DNA of 64,000 nucleotides from PFL42 sp963789825 (GCA_963789825.1 CAWBME010000006.1:124001-188000), one strand, 5' to 3'; counted from the first letter of the stretch, positions 9,356 to 19,716 are shown. Numbers and translations: made by a program. The notes: a model not told the origin generated them from the letters alone.

Positions 9356-9910
9356 CTACCCGACGAGGCGATAGAACTCATGCGATCCGTGGGAGGCGCA
9401 GGTCAGCAGCCGCTGGAACCATGCCTGGAACACCGGGCCCCCGAACATCTGTTGGCGGTGCTCGTCCCAGGCTCGCAGGCCCGCTGTCTCGACCTCGAGC
9501 ACGGCGCTGAACATCCGGCCGCTGGCGTCGGTCAAGACCCGCGGACGGGTGGCGACGCCACAGTCCGCCAGCATGGCGCCATGGTCCTTCAGCAGGCTCA
9601 CGGTCTCATGCACCCGCCACTCCAGCGCCCGGAAGCAGCTGCGCACGACGATCGCGCCTGGGCCAGACCAGCCGTCGATATCTTGTTCGACGTGGAAGAA
9701 CTCCCGCTCGCCATCCTCGACGAACTGCTCCCTGTCCTTGAACCAGGCATCGTTCTCGGGGCGGGCGAACAGCGAGTGCAGGCCGTCCTCCCAGGTCTGG
9801 TTTGACGGAAAGTGCAGCGCCTGGCGCAGTGTGCACATCGGGCCGGACGGATCGGCAAGCAGCTCGGAGCGCATGCCGCCGGGAAAGAAGTCCGCCGGTG
9901 CAGCTTCCAT
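9356..9910 (-). CDS. hypothetical protein, possible NIPSNAP-like dimeric alpha/beta barrel
   Basis: A 184-residue cytosolic protein rich in aromatic residues. Residues 95-184 (RALEWRVHETVSLL...RVLTDASGRMFSAVLEVETAGLRAWDEHRQQMF...WFQRLL...EFYRLV) follow the pattern of NIPSNAP/EthD-like ferredoxin-fold domains. Residues 25-75 (SLFARPENDAWFKDREQFVEDGEREFFHV) resemble the last part of another such domain, so the protein may be a tandem repeat whose N-terminus is incomplete or starts upstream. Function is unknown. It is convergent with the LCP gene. Confidence 0.55.
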   Translation of the reverse strand: MEAAPADFFPGGMRSELLADPSGPMCTLRQALHFPSNQTWEDGLHSLFARPENDAWFKDREQFVEDGEREFFHVEQDIDGWSGPGAIVVRSCFRALEWRVHETVSLLKDHGAMLADCGVATRPRVLTDASGRMFSAVLEVETAGLRAWDEHRQQMFGGPVFQAWFQRLLTCASHGSHEFYRLVG

Positions 9911-10133
9911 CAGACGTTCAGACGTTGGAAGTGTTTGACCGCGCCGTCGATTCTGCCGAAACGGATGTGGAGGGTGCCGCGCACCTGGATCCTAGGCAAA
10001 CCCTCTCCGGCTGCGGGATGGGCGGACCAACGGCGTGTTGGAAACCTGCTCAGTTCCGACAAGCACCGTGCGGAGCGCGGATTTCCATGGCAGCAGAATT
10101 CCCCGTGGCCCGCGGCTCCCTGGCTGCAGTGCC

Positions 10134-10162
10134 TTTGCCGCGCAGCGTGGGGCTGGTATAAT
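10134..10162 (+). promoter_or_regulatory. promoter of the tRNA-Lys gene
   Basis: A perfect TATAAT at 10157-10162 has a TTTGCC/TTGCCG -35 box 16-17 bp upstream. The -10 box ends 10 bp before the mature tRNA, which suits a short 5' leader. Confidence 0.65.
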
Positions 10163-10172
10163 GGCAAGCGTT

Positions 10173-10249
10173 GGCCCACTAGCTCAATTTGGCAGAGCAG
10201 CTGACTCTTAATCAGTTGGTTGAGGGTTCGAGTCCCCCGTGGGTCACCA
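10173..10249 (+). tRNA. tRNA-Lys (anticodon CTT)
   Basis: The sequence folds as a cloverleaf. The acceptor stem GGCCCAC/GTGGGTC includes one G-T pair. The D-arm is GCTC...GAGC. The anticodon stem GCTGA/TCAGT closes the loop CTCTTAA, giving anticodon CTT. The T-arm carries TTCGAGT, with one A-C mismatch in its stem. The discriminator base is A at 10246 and CCA is encoded at 10247-10249. Confidence 0.93.
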
Positions 10250-10253
10250 CCTG

Positions 10254-10271
10254 GGCCCCCGCAAGGGGGCC
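10254..10271 (+). terminator. hairpin after tRNA-Lys
   Basis: GGCCCCC-GCAA-GGGGGCC forms a 7-bp stem with a GNRA-type tetraloop 4 bp after the encoded CCA. It has no T-tract, so it may act as a processing or stability element as much as a terminator. Confidence 0.45.
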
Positions 10272-10401
10272 TGATCTGCTCCCTGGAGCACCGGCGGCGG
10301 AGAGTAACTTCTACGGTGCGACAGGGTTGTCAATTAGTGCCGTCGGATTCATCCGGATTTCGCATAGCCGCTACAGAACAAAACTGGAGGGAATACCGCA
10401 C

Positions 10402-10764
10402 ATGGGTCCAATTCTTGGCTTCATCGTCTGGCTCGTCGTCGCCGCTGTCGTTCTGCTTATCGTCGATCGCTTGAACATGGGGATCAAGGTCGGCAACTTC
10501 ACCAACGCCGCGCTGGCCGCTATCGTCATCGCCATTGTCGCCGCCGTGGTCGAGTGGTTCCTGGGGTCGCTGCTGGGACTTGCGCTGCCCGGTGGTTTTC
10601 TGGGCGCGATCGTGGCGTTGCTCGTGGCTGCCGTCGTTCTGTTCTTCGCCGCACGCATCTTCAAGGGCATGACCGTTGACGGCTTCAAGGGGGCCTTCAT
10701 TGGCGCCATCGGCATCGCCGTCGTCGGCTGGGTCCTGAACTGGCTGGTTGGCCTGATCTTCTGA
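10402..10764 (+). CDS. phage holin superfamily IV (YvlD-like) membrane protein
   Basis: A 120-residue protein made almost entirely of four hydrophobic segments: FIVWLVVAAVVLLIV, AALAAIVIAIVAAVV, LGAIVALLVAAVVLFFAARI, and AIGIAVVGWVLNWLVGLIF. The dyad FKGMTVDGFKGAFIGAI is typical of the YvlD/holin_4_2 family. Despite the family name, these are chromosomal inner-membrane proteins with no proven lytic role. The ATG has GGAGGG 10 bp upstream. The longer frame back to 10189 runs through the tRNA and is not coding. Confidence 0.75.
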   Translation: MGPILGFIVWLVVAAVVLLIVDRLNMGIKVGNFTNAALAAIVIAIVAAVVEWFLGSLLGLALPGGFLGAIVALLVAAVVLFFAARIFKGMTVDGFKGAFIGAIGIAVVGWVLNWLVGLIF

Positions 10765-10822
10765 GTTGAGTGTCCGGTTCCCTGGGCCGGCGGCGCACTG
10801 ATCCCGGAACCGGTACGCACAT

Positions 10823-10847
10823 TGCGGGAGGCACATCGCCTCCCGCA
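10823..10847 (+). terminator. hairpin downstream of the holin-like gene
   Basis: A perfect 10-bp stem TGCGGGAGGC/GCCTCCCGCA closes a 5-nt loop, 59 bp after the stop codon. Only GTTG follows, so the T-tract is poor, but the position suits transcription termination. Confidence 0.55.
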
Positions 10848-11133
10848 GTTGATTCCAGGTGGGGCCCTCGGAGCCGTCAAGGGCTGCCACTGCACGGGAG
10901 CGCCGACGCCGCCGGTTCGACAAGGCTCGCGAATCCACCGGATGCTCCGCGTGGACATCGCGCAGGAATGGCCGTGCAACAGCCGGCTGGCTGGAATGAA
11001 GCGACTTCCTACTTCGCAAAGCGCTCCGGAGCACCTGACCCCGGGGCAAATCACCGAAGCGGATAGAGTGCGCAGACTGGGACAGGCTTGCAAGCCACGG
11101 CGGGTGGGGTATTGCCCGATCCCGGCAACGAAG

Positions 11134-11161
11134 GCGCCCCCTCCGCCAAGGGAGGGGGCGC
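11134..11161 (-). terminator. hairpin downstream of the minus-strand membrane protein gene
   Basis: An 11-bp perfect stem GCGCCCCCTCC/GGAGGGGGCGC with a 6-nt loop lies 37 bp beyond the stop at 11198 and between convergent genes. On the minus strand it is followed by CTTCGTTG. Confidence 0.55.
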
Positions 11162-11197
11162 AGGCAACCAGTTGAGGCAGGTGCCGGCCTGGAATGG

Positions 11198-12103
11198 CTA
11201 TCCCGGCAGCGGTATGGCGACCTCTGCCAGCGCAGCCGCCCCGGCGGCTTTGCCGGTCAGCCGTCGGTAGGTGAGCGTCCAGGCGCCATTGATGAACGTC
11301 TGCAGCACCGCGTTGACAAGCAGCAGGATCGGGAAGTAGCCGAGGAAGCATAAGCCGCTCACCAACAGCCCGGCGGTGATGCTCGGCTGCTCGCCGCTGG
11401 CGAGGGCGAAGAAGAGCGGCATCATCAGTAGCAAGATCGGCAGCGCCAGGATCAATCCAATCACCAGCCCTCCGCCGAGTAGGATTAGCCCCATCAGCAA
11501 CACCGGGCCGGGCTTGTTGCGCAGCACCTCCCAGCCGCGACCGAAGCTCCCCAGTGTCCTCTGGTCGTCATCGATGAGCGAGATCTGTGCCAGCGACACA
11601 TAGACTCCGAGCAGGAAAGCCGCAGGCAAACCGATACACAGGATGGGCACCAGGCAGATGCCCAGGCTGCCGATGGCGGCGACGAAGATCAGCGCCGCGG
11701 CCACGATGCCGAGAAGCAAGAGCAGCAAGCGGAAGCCAAGCAGGCGCCAGAAGTACTTCGTCCCCAAGCGGAAGGCATGACCGAGGCTGATGTCCTTACC
11801 CTCATCCGCCTGCCGGAAGCCAGCAATCAGCCCCCCGGTGCCGATGACCCCGAGCACGAAGAAGACCAGAATCAGGATCAGGGCCGACACGGCGACGAGC
11901 ACCCATACCCAGACAGGGATCTGCCCGATGACCTGCTCGATCTGGCCGTAAGACTGCGGTCCAGTACCTGTAGGCGAAGGACCTCCGCCACCGCTGCCCC
12001 CCCCGCCGCCCGTTCCGCAGCCGGCCAACAAGCCGAGCACCCAAAGGCCCTTGTAACGCCAGGTGATTTGCCAGGTCCGTGTTAGGACCTCACCGAAGTC
12101 CAT
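11198..12103 (-). CDS. polytopic membrane protein of unknown function (glycerophosphoryl-diester-phosphodiesterase-membrane-domain-like)
   Basis: A 301-residue membrane protein. It starts MDFGEVLTRTWQITWRYKGLWVLGLLAG, a beginning shared by a family of bacterial proteins with a DUF7544/GDPD-membrane-domain fold. A glycine-rich loop follows, then about five more helices, with SLIDDDQRTLGSFGRGWEVLRNKPGPVL between helices. The ATG at 12103 has a GAGGAGGGAAGG ribosome site directly upstream, which decides the start; the frame to 12211 adds a polar leader. No enzymatic motif is visible. Confidence 0.65.
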   Translation of the reverse strand: MDFGEVLTRTWQITWRYKGLWVLGLLAGCGTGGGGGSGGGGPSPTGTGPQSYGQIEQVIGQIPVWVWVLVAVSALILILVFFVLGVIGTGGLIAGFRQADEGKDISLGHAFRLGTKYFWRLLGFRLLLLLLGIVAAALIFVAAIGSLGICLVPILCIGLPAAFLLGVYVSLAQISLIDDDQRTLGSFGRGWEVLRNKPGPVLLMGLILLGGGLVIGLILALPILLLMMPLFFALASGEQPSITAGLLVSGLCFLGYFPILLLVNAVLQTFINGAWTLTYRRLTGKAAGAAALAEVAIPLPG

Positions 12104-12942
12104 CCTTCCCTCCTCGGCCGGCTGCCGCATCGATCTGTGGGTCCGGGAGCTCTCCCGATCGGCTTTCGAGACCGATTGGCCACCGCCATCAGTGACTATA
12201 CTATGCGCCAATACACGGCGGGCGCCTGACCTTTTTCGCCTTGAATCGCTGACGGTCCGACATCAGCCGGGCGAGACCGACTGCTGGCGGGATCGCAAGC
12301 GCATTGCCGGCGCCGAGCAACGTGGGTCGGCAGGAGGGCGTTGCGAAGCGGGGGGGCGCCGGGATTGGCATGCGGTCCGTCCGGGGGCCGGGATTGGGGT
12401 GTGGCCCGGCCAAGCAAGCCAGTACCGCAGCGGCTGTATACTGGGGACGCTTCCATGCTTGGGTATGGCCGGGCGCTCTCCCTTGGCGGTTCTGCCTCGG
12501 CTGAGGCGAGCCAGGAGCGGCGTGAGTGGCAGGTTGCCGCCGCCAGCCTCGGCAGGCTGCGCATAGGCAGACCACATCGGGGGCTTCGAAGATGGAACCT
12601 ACCGGCGAACCACGCTCACGCATTCGTTGCGCCGTCGCACGTGCCGCCGGCTCCGCAGCGCGGCGGGAACGGCGAGTATGACCCAGGGGCCAACCTCGCG
12701 CGCAGGGCTGGAAACCGTGCGCTCAATCCTGGGGCCCATAGTCCACCTTGACCACAGCGCCGACGAGACGCCAGCCGCCCACCGCCGGCTGGGGGCAGAG
12801 GTCGGGGATCAGGCACGCGCCTTCGTCCTGAGTTCGGATCCTGACACGGCCTGCCGATCACTTCCAGTCTGAGTTACTGCGCGCCCGCCAATGCGCAGGC
12901 GAATGCCAGCGGCGGCTGGCTGCGGGCCGGGTACCAGGACCG
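12104..12942. other. 839 bp without a recognisable gene
   Basis: Frames here are short and shadow-like. A TATACT box occurs near 12440 without a convincing -35 box. Short GGATTGG/CCGGG runs recur around 12355-12415. I see no RNA gene. The upstream part of the plus-strand gene annotated from 12943 may reach back to about 12832, where its frame first opens. Confidence 0.4.
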
Positions 12943-13845
12943 GTGCGCCATGCCTTGGAGGTCTACCTGACAAGCCTGCAGGCTTGGGCGGAAGGGGCCT
13001 GCCTGGGTGACCTGGCTCTGCAATCGATGGGGGATCTGCGGATCGAGGGTGGCAGGGTCACTGCAACCGATCTGGCGTTTCTGCTGCAGGCTGAGACGGT
13101 GGGATGCCAGACGGGGATGTTGCGGGATCGCGATGGCGGGGTTCACCTCTGGCACACCGAGGAAGACCGGGACTGGACATCCGGCCCCCGCTTCGATCGG
13201 CTGCGGCTGTTCACCTGCAAGGCCTCTCCAGAGGCCCAATCGAAGACGATGACGGGCTTCATCTACCCCGACTTGTTGCCTGGCCCCGCCTTCGGCTGGT
13301 CCGGTCCCGGCTACGCCCAGGCAGTCGACGCCTTCTACCTGCAGCCGGGCATCGGGGCGCCAGGAGTCCCAGCCAACGCCGTCACCTGGGTCTGCCTATT
13401 CCTCGGGGGCGTGATCCCAGCCGCGCAGGTTGCCCAGTCCCTTGCTCCGATCCAGTCTGGCTATGCTCTCTCCAGCCTCACCCGACGGGCGGACGGGATC
13501 CTGGCAGGAGTGACGGAGTTCGTGGGAGAGTTCATCCATACGTCCGATCTGGAGCCAGCGCCCGGAGCGTGGACCTTCACCGTCAATCTGCTCTCGCCGC
13601 GTGCGGCGAAGGCTGCGCCCGGCCGAGAAGACCTCGAGCCGGAGATGCGTGGCGCCCTGGACGCCCGAATGCGGCGAGTCCACCGGGCGATGAGTCTGGT
13701 CACGCAAGGAGCCGGCGACTGGGGCGAGGCACTGCGGAGGCTGCTGGCATTTCGCGTGGGCGGCGATTTCGCCACCTCGAACCCGTCGGTCAAAGCCACC
13801 TTCCTGGGGCGCATCGCGTCGGGGGGCAGCTCCTACGCGAGTTGA
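12943..13845 (+). CDS. hypothetical protein, possible C45-type Ntn hydrolase (acyltransferase-like)
   Basis: About 300 residues from a GTG, with the frame open back to 12832, so the true start is uncertain. The stretch ETVGCQTGMLRDRDGGVHLWHTEEDRD resembles the nucleophile-Cys region and following N/H-x-D-W-like segment of isopenicillin-N acyltransferase/C45 peptidases. FIYPDLLPGPAFGWSGPGYAQAVDAFYLQP then resembles the family GlaxTvN block. The C-terminal third is less conserved and may be truncated. Such enzymes are amidohydrolases or acyltransferases activated by self-cleavage before Cys; here the Cys lies near residue 51. The assignment is tentative. Confidence 0.45.
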   Translation: MRHALEVYLTSLQAWAEGACLGDLALQSMGDLRIEGGRVTATDLAFLLQAETVGCQTGMLRDRDGGVHLWHTEEDRDWTSGPRFDRLRLFTCKASPEAQSKTMTGFIYPDLLPGPAFGWSGPGYAQAVDAFYLQPGIGAPGVPANAVTWVCLFLGGVIPAAQVAQSLAPIQSGYALSSLTRRADGILAGVTEFVGEFIHTSDLEPAPGAWTFTVNLLSPRAAKAAPGREDLEPEMRGALDARMRRVHRAMSLVTQGAGDWGEALRRLLAFRVGGDFATSNPSVKATFLGRIASGGSSYAS

Positions 13846-14561
13846 TCCCGGCCCGGCGCTCAGGCCGTCGGCGGATCCCGCAAGCGTCGACGGCGGTTAT
13901 CGGCTCGACGAGTGAAGGGAGGCTCGCTCCCCAGCCGCGGTCCCTTGTGGCCCAGGCACAGAGCCTCGGCCGCCGGGCCATCCCGTAGGGGAGCCACCCC
14001 GGTCGGTGAAGACCAGGCTCCCGCAGAAGCGGGCGACCGAATGGCCTCTGGACGCCATCCTGGTCAAGGGCTCCCCCTTGCTCCCACCGAACACCCCTCG
14101 TCATCCAATGCGCCATTTGTGGCAGCTCCCCTCGCGTGGTACCGCCATATGTAGGCATTCATGCAGGAATCGGGGCTTCCCATCGCAGGGGTAGGCAACT
14201 CGCGGTATACTCAGTCAGGCTTTCGCCGGCAGCCACCCAGGCAACCGCCCGGCGGCTCCTCCGGGGGCAGTGGGGGCGCCAGCGGGGTTCGGGGCTGCTT
14301 CAAGAGCACGCCAGCGGTCTGTCGATCGTCCCTTGCCAACGGTAGCAGTACCGAGCTCTTCCTCTCGGCATGTCCTCCCAACGTGGAGGAGCGGGATGCA
14401 AGAGGGACGGACGAGTCGTGGACTCCTGGGCGGGACTCGGACTGAGCCGGAGACGGCTGTGTCCCGCCTCGCAGCCTGAGTCTCCCACAGCACCGACCCT
14501 GCTTGGGGCAGTGGCCGGCCCAGGGGATCCTGCACGGCAAGAGAGCCTTCGGAGTGTGGGT
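13846..14561. other. 716 bp without a recognisable gene
   Basis: No credible protein frame precedes the peptidase start. A TATACT box at 14206-14211 (GCGGTATACTCAG) could be a -10 element for the peptidase gene, but no good -35 box lies 16-18 bp upstream. The frame upstream of 14562 is open yet low-complexity. Confidence 0.4.
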
Positions 14562-16428
14562 ATGGATCCAATTCTTGTCAAAGAGGAACGCCACGGCTGG
14601 CCCAGCCAGCCGCTGCCCAAGCCCCGCAGGGCTCTGCCCGACCCGTGGTCGGTGGAGCTCTTGCTGGGCGTCTTGCATGTACGCCACCACGCCCTTTCCC
14701 CCGATGGCACGCGGCTGGCCTTCATCTGGGACCGCGAGGGCAACAGCGATCTATGGGTGATGCCGGCGCGTGCGTCCGGTTGGCCGGAACGCCTGACTTT
14801 CGACCGCCCGGCGATCGCCCCCTGGAGCGACATCGCGCCGCGCTGGAGCCCCGACGGCAAGTACCTGGCCTACGTTTCCCGCGACGAGATCTGGATCGTG
14901 CCGGCCGAGGGCGGGCGCGCCCGCAAGCTGACCGACCACGGCCACGAGAGCACCGATCCCATCTTCAGCCCTGACAGCCAGCGGATCTACTACATCAGCA
15001 AGCGCGGAACCTATGGCAACCTGGCCGCAACCACCCCGGCGGGCGACTGGCCGGTTGCCCTCACCCGGTTTGATGGCGATGTCAGCGATCCCAGGCCCTC
15101 CCCGGATGGTCGGCGGATCGCGTTCGTCTATCACCCGCCGTCGGACCTGAACCGGTCCGAGATCTGCCTGGTGCCCGCCGTCGGTGGAGAAGTGCGCCAC
15201 CTGACCGGCCAGCCCGGCGTGTGGGACGTCCGGCCGCGCTGGGCGCCGGACGGCAGCCGACTGGCCTTCGTCTCGAACCGCAGCGGCTACCGCGAGCTCT
15301 ATCTGCTCGATCCCGAATCCGGCGAGAGCCTGCAACTGACCGCCGGCATGGCGGATATCCAGGCGTACGACTGGAGCCCGGACGGCACCCGGTTGGTGCA
15401 TGTCGCCGACCACAATGGCGCCGGCGACCTGCATCGGGTGACGCTTGCCACGCGCGAGGATCGGCGGTTGCGCGGGGATTCCGGCTGGCACTCGCTTCCA
15501 CAGTGGTCGGCTGACGGCAAGGCCGTCTTCGTCGGCTTCGAGAGCCCGCTGGATGCGCCGGACTTGTGGAAGGTGGACGCCGAGAGCGGCGAGGCCGAGC
15601 GCCTGACCTGGTCGATGCCACCGGCGCTCGGCAAAGCCTCGCTGCGCGCGCCGCAGTTCATCCGCTATCCGAGCACCCGCGCGGCAACCATCCCGGCCTT
15701 CCTGTACCGCCCATCCGCCGCCTCCGCCGAGCGGCCGTGCCCGGCGATCGTCTATCCCCATGGCGGACCGACCTCCGAGTACGTGCTGGACTGGGACTTG
15801 ATGGCGCAGTGGCTGGTCGCCAAGGGCTATGCCGTGCTGGCGCCCAACTACCGCGGCAGCACCGGCTATGGCCTCGATCACCAACATGCACTGCACGACC
15901 AGTGGGGCATCGTCGATACGGAGGACATGCTGGCGGCGGCCGACTACTCTGCGGGGCTTGGATTGGGTCGACGGGGACCGGCTGGGCATCCTGGGATTCT
16001 CCTATGGGTCGTACCTGGCGCTGCTCGCTCTGGCGCGCGATCCCGATCCCAAGCCTCGCTTCAAGTGCGGCGTGTGTATCTTCGGCGACTGCGACATCCT
16101 GACCTCCTGGGCTCAAGGGGACCGCGTCGGCCGCGAAGACCTCGAACGACAGATGGCCGATCCCTCGCAGAACCGGGCAGGCTACCTCGCCGGCTCGCCG
16201 GTGTACGATGTCGAGAACATCCGCTATCCGCTGCTGATCTTCCATGGCGACGAGGACAAGCGCGTCAACCCACTGCAAAGCGAACAGCTGACGGAAGCCT
16301 TGAAGCGCCATGGAAAGACCTATGAGTACTTCGTCTATGGCGGCGAGGGCCACGGCTTTCTGCAGGACGCCAGCCAGCTACACTTCCATGCCACCGTCCA
16401 GCGTTTCCTGGACTGGTACTTGATGTGA
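14562..16428 (+). CDS. S9-family (prolyl oligopeptidase/acylaminoacyl-peptidase-like) serine peptidase, frameshifted near 15948
   Basis: The restored protein is about 621 residues. The N-terminal part is a TolB/DPP4-type beta-propeller with repeated SPDG units (ALSPDGTRLAFIWD, RWSPDGKYLAYVS, RPSPDGRRIAFVYH, RWAPDGSRLAFVS). The C-terminal part is an alpha/beta hydrolase with YPHGGPTSEY (oxyanion), NYRGSTGYG, nucleophile GFSYGSY, Asp in HGDEDKRVN and His in GEGHGF. One extra base near 15948 (TACTCTGCGG) splits propeller and catalytic domains; deleting it gives ADYLRGLDWVDGDRLGILGFSYG. No signal peptide is seen, so it is probably cytosolic. It would trim peptides, fitting the peptide importer downstream. 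Confidence 0.88.
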
Positions 16429-16531
16429 GGTAGCCCGGGCGCCATCTGGCGGACGTGCAGGCCGGCTCCAACTCGCCACTGGTTGGCGCCCGGCCTGGTG
16501 CAGAGCGTGAGGCGATGTGCCTTGAGGTGAC

Positions 16532-17659
16532 GTGAGCGTCTCGTTGTACGCCGAGTTGAGCTGGCCGCAAATCGCGGCCCTCCCACGCGACGTCCCGCTC
16601 TTGGTCCCGCTGGGCCTGGAGGACGAAGAGAGCCGCCGCGTCGCCCGCTCCTTCCCACAGGACACGGTCCTTCTGCCGGCAGTACCCTACGGCTTTGCCG
16701 CGCCCGACGACGAGGCCTCCGGCCCGCTCAGGCTTCCGCGCGCGCTCATGCGCCGGGTGCTGCGTGCAATCCGGCGCAGCCTTGCAGCTCAGGGATTCAC
16801 TCAGGTGCGCTTCATGGATCCTTGCGGTGTCGAGGCGCAGGTGGCGCCTTCGTCGCTGGTCTTCTCACCGGTCGCCGCCCGGTTCCCCGCTCGCTTCGAG
16901 TGGCCGTCCGATGTGGCAGGTCGCGTAGTGCTGGTGAGCACCGGCCACACCGAGCAGCATGGGGTTCACCTGCCGAGCGGGGTCGATACGATGATCGCCG
17001 AAGCCATTGCGGCCGGCGTAGCCGCCCAGGCGCCGCAGCAGGTCGTGTGCCTGCCCACTTGGCCGTACGGCGCCAGCACGCATGTGCGTGAGTTCCCCGC
17101 CACGCTCAACCTCGGCGGACGCCTGTTGGAAGACCTGTTCGTCGAGGTGGTCGGCAGCCTGGTGCGCCAGGGCGCGCGACGCATTCTGTTCTCGAACGCC
17201 CACGGCGGCAATCACTCCTACCTGGTCAACGTCGTCAAGGCCGCCGGCGAACGCTGGCCGCAGGCCTTCACCGCCCTCGAGTTCCTGCACACCACCGGGA
17301 CCGGCGCTCGAGCGCTATCGGCAGAGCAAGCGCGGGGGAATGGGCCATGGCGGCGAGCTTGGAGACCAGCTATATGCTCCATCTCCGCCCCGATCTGGTG
17401 GACATGAGCCGGGCAACGACCGAGATCGACTTCATCGCCACGCCCAACTACTACATGGACTGGATCGAGGGCGGGCGACTGATCGCCAACCCGCCCTGGA
17501 GCGATGACACGCAGACCGGCATCTATGGGGACGCGACCCTGGGCGACGGCGGAGAAGGGTCGACTGTGGCTGCAGGCGGCGGTGAGCGAGAAGCTCGAAA
17601 GCATCGCCGAGGTTCAAGAGCAGCAGCGGCGGCGGACGGAACGCAGGACGGCGCGCTGA
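16532..17659 (+). CDS. creatininase-family amidohydrolase with a degenerate N-terminal repeat, frameshifted at about 17310, 17362 and 17545
   Basis: The C-terminal two thirds are a creatininase-type metal hydrolase: TEQHGVHLPSGVDT (metal ligands), PTWPYGASTHVREFPATLNLG, FSNAHGGNHSYLV, GHGGELETSYML and DFIATPNYYMDW. The first 125 residues (YAELSWPQIAALPRDVPLLVPLGLEDEESRR...LLPAVPYGFA...GFTQVRFMDPCG) follow the same pattern but have lost EQHG and the Asp, so they look like a shrunken second copy. Three frame changes must be corrected to reach the stop at 17657. The GTG start has GAGGTGA 4-5 bp upstream. The family hydrolyses creatinine or related cyclic amides and formamides. It may share a transcript with the importer 280 bp downstream. 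Confidence 0.8.
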
Positions 17660-17686
17660 CGAGCCACCGCACGCTCCCTGCCCCTG

Positions 17687-17715
17687 TTGACAAGCGGGAC
17701 CAAGGGTGCTACACC
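17687..17715 (+). promoter_or_regulatory. candidate promoter of the peptide importer operon
   Basis: TTGACA at 17687-17692 is followed after 17 bp by TACACC in the context GTGCTACACC. The same TGCTA extension precedes the -10 of other good promoters in this window. The -10 hexamer itself is weak. Confidence 0.4.
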
Positions 17716-17937
17716 CGCCGTATCCGCATCCCTTGGGACTACGGGCCGAGCTGGCCTAGAGGGGCACCCGAGTTTGCCCGAAAGCGGCGCCACTGCAACG
17801 CCCGAACCTGCCTGCCGCATCGGAGCGCGATTGCATCGGAATCCCCTGGCTCGCGGGTTCCCTACCCCTGGCTCAATCTGCTGGCCGTCTTGTCGGTCCT
17901 TCCGCCCCTCGCCCCACCGATCGAAAGGAGACACCGC

Positions 17938-19655
17938 ATGACACGCAGGACCTGGTTTCGCGCACTGCTCGCATTGGCCGCGCTCAGCTTGCTGATCGCC
18001 GGTTGCGCCACGGGCGCAACGCCTGCTGCCGAGGAACCGGCCGCCCCCGGATCTCCCGCAGAACCGATCGTTCTCCGCGTCGGCCTGCCCGGGTTTCCGG
18101 ATTCTCAGAATCCCGGGAACGCCTGGCTCGACCGAGGCGACCGACCTGGTCGAGCTGGTCTACAGCTCGCTGGTCAAGATGGATTTCGCCGGCAACTACT
18201 ATCCCGACCTGGCGCAGAGCTGGTCTGTCTCCGACGATGGTTTGGCCTGGACCTTCGTGCTCGAGCCGGAGGCCGTGTGGTCGGACGGCACCCCGGTCAC
18301 CGCCGCGGATGTCGCCTTCACCCTGCTGGCGTACAAGGACTGGGCCGATTTCGGCTACATGAGCGGCTACACCACCCACATGGCCGATGTCCAGGCAACC
18401 GACGAGCACACCGTGGTGATCACCTTGGACATACCCGTTCCCAACTTCGAGAGCCAGGTGATGTACACCTACATCCTTCCCAAGCACATCTGGGAGCCCT
18501 TCGCCGGCGACCTGGATGCGGCGGTCGCATTCCAGAACGAGGCCATGATCGGTTCCGGCCCCTTCCGCCTGAAGGAGTTCCAGCAGGGAGAGTACTACCG
18601 CCTGAGCGCCAATCCCGACTACTACAACGGCGCCCCGGTCATTGACGAGGTCATCTTCCAGGCGTACGCCAACGAGGACGCCCTCGTCCAGGCGCTGCGC
18701 GCCGGCGAGTTGGACATGATCACCGAGATGCCTCACACGGTGGTTGCCTCTCTTCGAGGGGACCCCAATATCACCGTGGCTACCGGAACGAGTCGTGGGC
18801 TGCGAGACTACATCTTCAACTGAGCTCGCCGGACATCTGCCCGGTCGACGACGGCGGTGTGTGTTCCGGACACCCGGCGCTGCGCGATCGTGTCGTGCGG
18901 CAGGCGATGGCGCATGCCGTCGACAAGCAGCAGATCGTGGATGTCGCCGAACTGGGGCTCGGCACCCCTGGACTGGGGCTTGTCCCGGCGGCGCTGGGGA
19001 AGTTCTATGCCAGCGAGCTGGAGGACTACACCTTCGATATCGCGCTGGCCAACAAGATGCTCGACGAGGCGGGCTACTTGGACACCGATGGCGATGGCAT
19101 CCGCGAGTGCCCGGCCGGCATGGACTGCGGCGGCCGACAGCTCGACATCGTGATGCAGATCCCGTCCGATATCACCAGCGGCCCGCGCGAGGCCGAACTG
19201 CTCAGCAAGTGGTGGGGGGATATCGGGATCAAGATGACGCCGCAGATCCTCGAGCCGGACACCGTCACCGCCAATTGCTGTCCGACCTTCGATTTCGACA
19301 TGCTGATGTGGGGCTGGACCAGCGACCCCGATCCGACGTTCATCATGAGCATTCTGAACACGGAGGAGATTCCGACGGGCATGTCGGAAACGGCGTACGC
19401 CAACCCCGAGTATGACCGCCTGTTCGCCGCCCAGGCCGTGGAAATGGATGAGCCCACTCGGCTGTCGATGGTGCACGAGATGCAGCGCTTGATGCTGGAA
19501 GACCTGCCCTACATCATCCCCTACTACCAGGCCGAGGTGCAGGCATTCCGCGCCGACCGGTTCACGCGGATGGCCGGTTCCCGACGGAGGGGAGCAACGC
19601 GATCCTGTACCTGCAAGATCCGCTCTCGCTGCGGTTTGTTGAGCCCGTCAACTAG
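17938..19655 (+). CDS. peptide/nickel-type ABC transporter substrate-binding lipoprotein, frameshifted at about 18130, 18822 and 19573
   Basis: The N-terminus is a lipoprotein signal (RALLALAALSLLIAGC) followed by an Ala/Pro/Glu linker, so the protein is anchored outside the cytoplasmic membrane. Joining three frame changes gives a family-5 solute-binding protein of about 570 residues: LVELVYSSLVKMDFAGNYYPDLAQSW, WTFVLEPEAVWSDGTPVTAADVAFTLLAYKD, IGSGPFRLKEFQQGEYYRLSANPDYY, RQAMAHAVDKQQIV, and DFDMLMWGWTSDPDPTFIM. It ends FVEPVN. The ATG has AAAGGAG upstream. It is the first gene of a five-gene importer cassette and probably binds oligopeptides or another family-5 ligand; specificity cannot be read from sequence. 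Confidence 0.85.
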
Positions 19656-19675
19656 GCGCGACTCCATGCGATGGT

Positions 19676-19702
19676 GCAGGGGCGGCCTCAGGCCGCCCCT
19701 GC
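19676..19702 (+). terminator. intergenic hairpin between binding protein and permease
   Basis: GCAGGGGCGGCC and GGCCGCCCCTGC form a perfect 12-bp stem with a TCA loop, 20 bp after the binding-protein stop and 14 bp before the permease start. It has no T-tract. By position it is likely an mRNA stabiliser or attenuator that raises binding-protein output over permease. Confidence 0.6.
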
Positions 19703-19716
19703 TGGTACGAGGCGCT

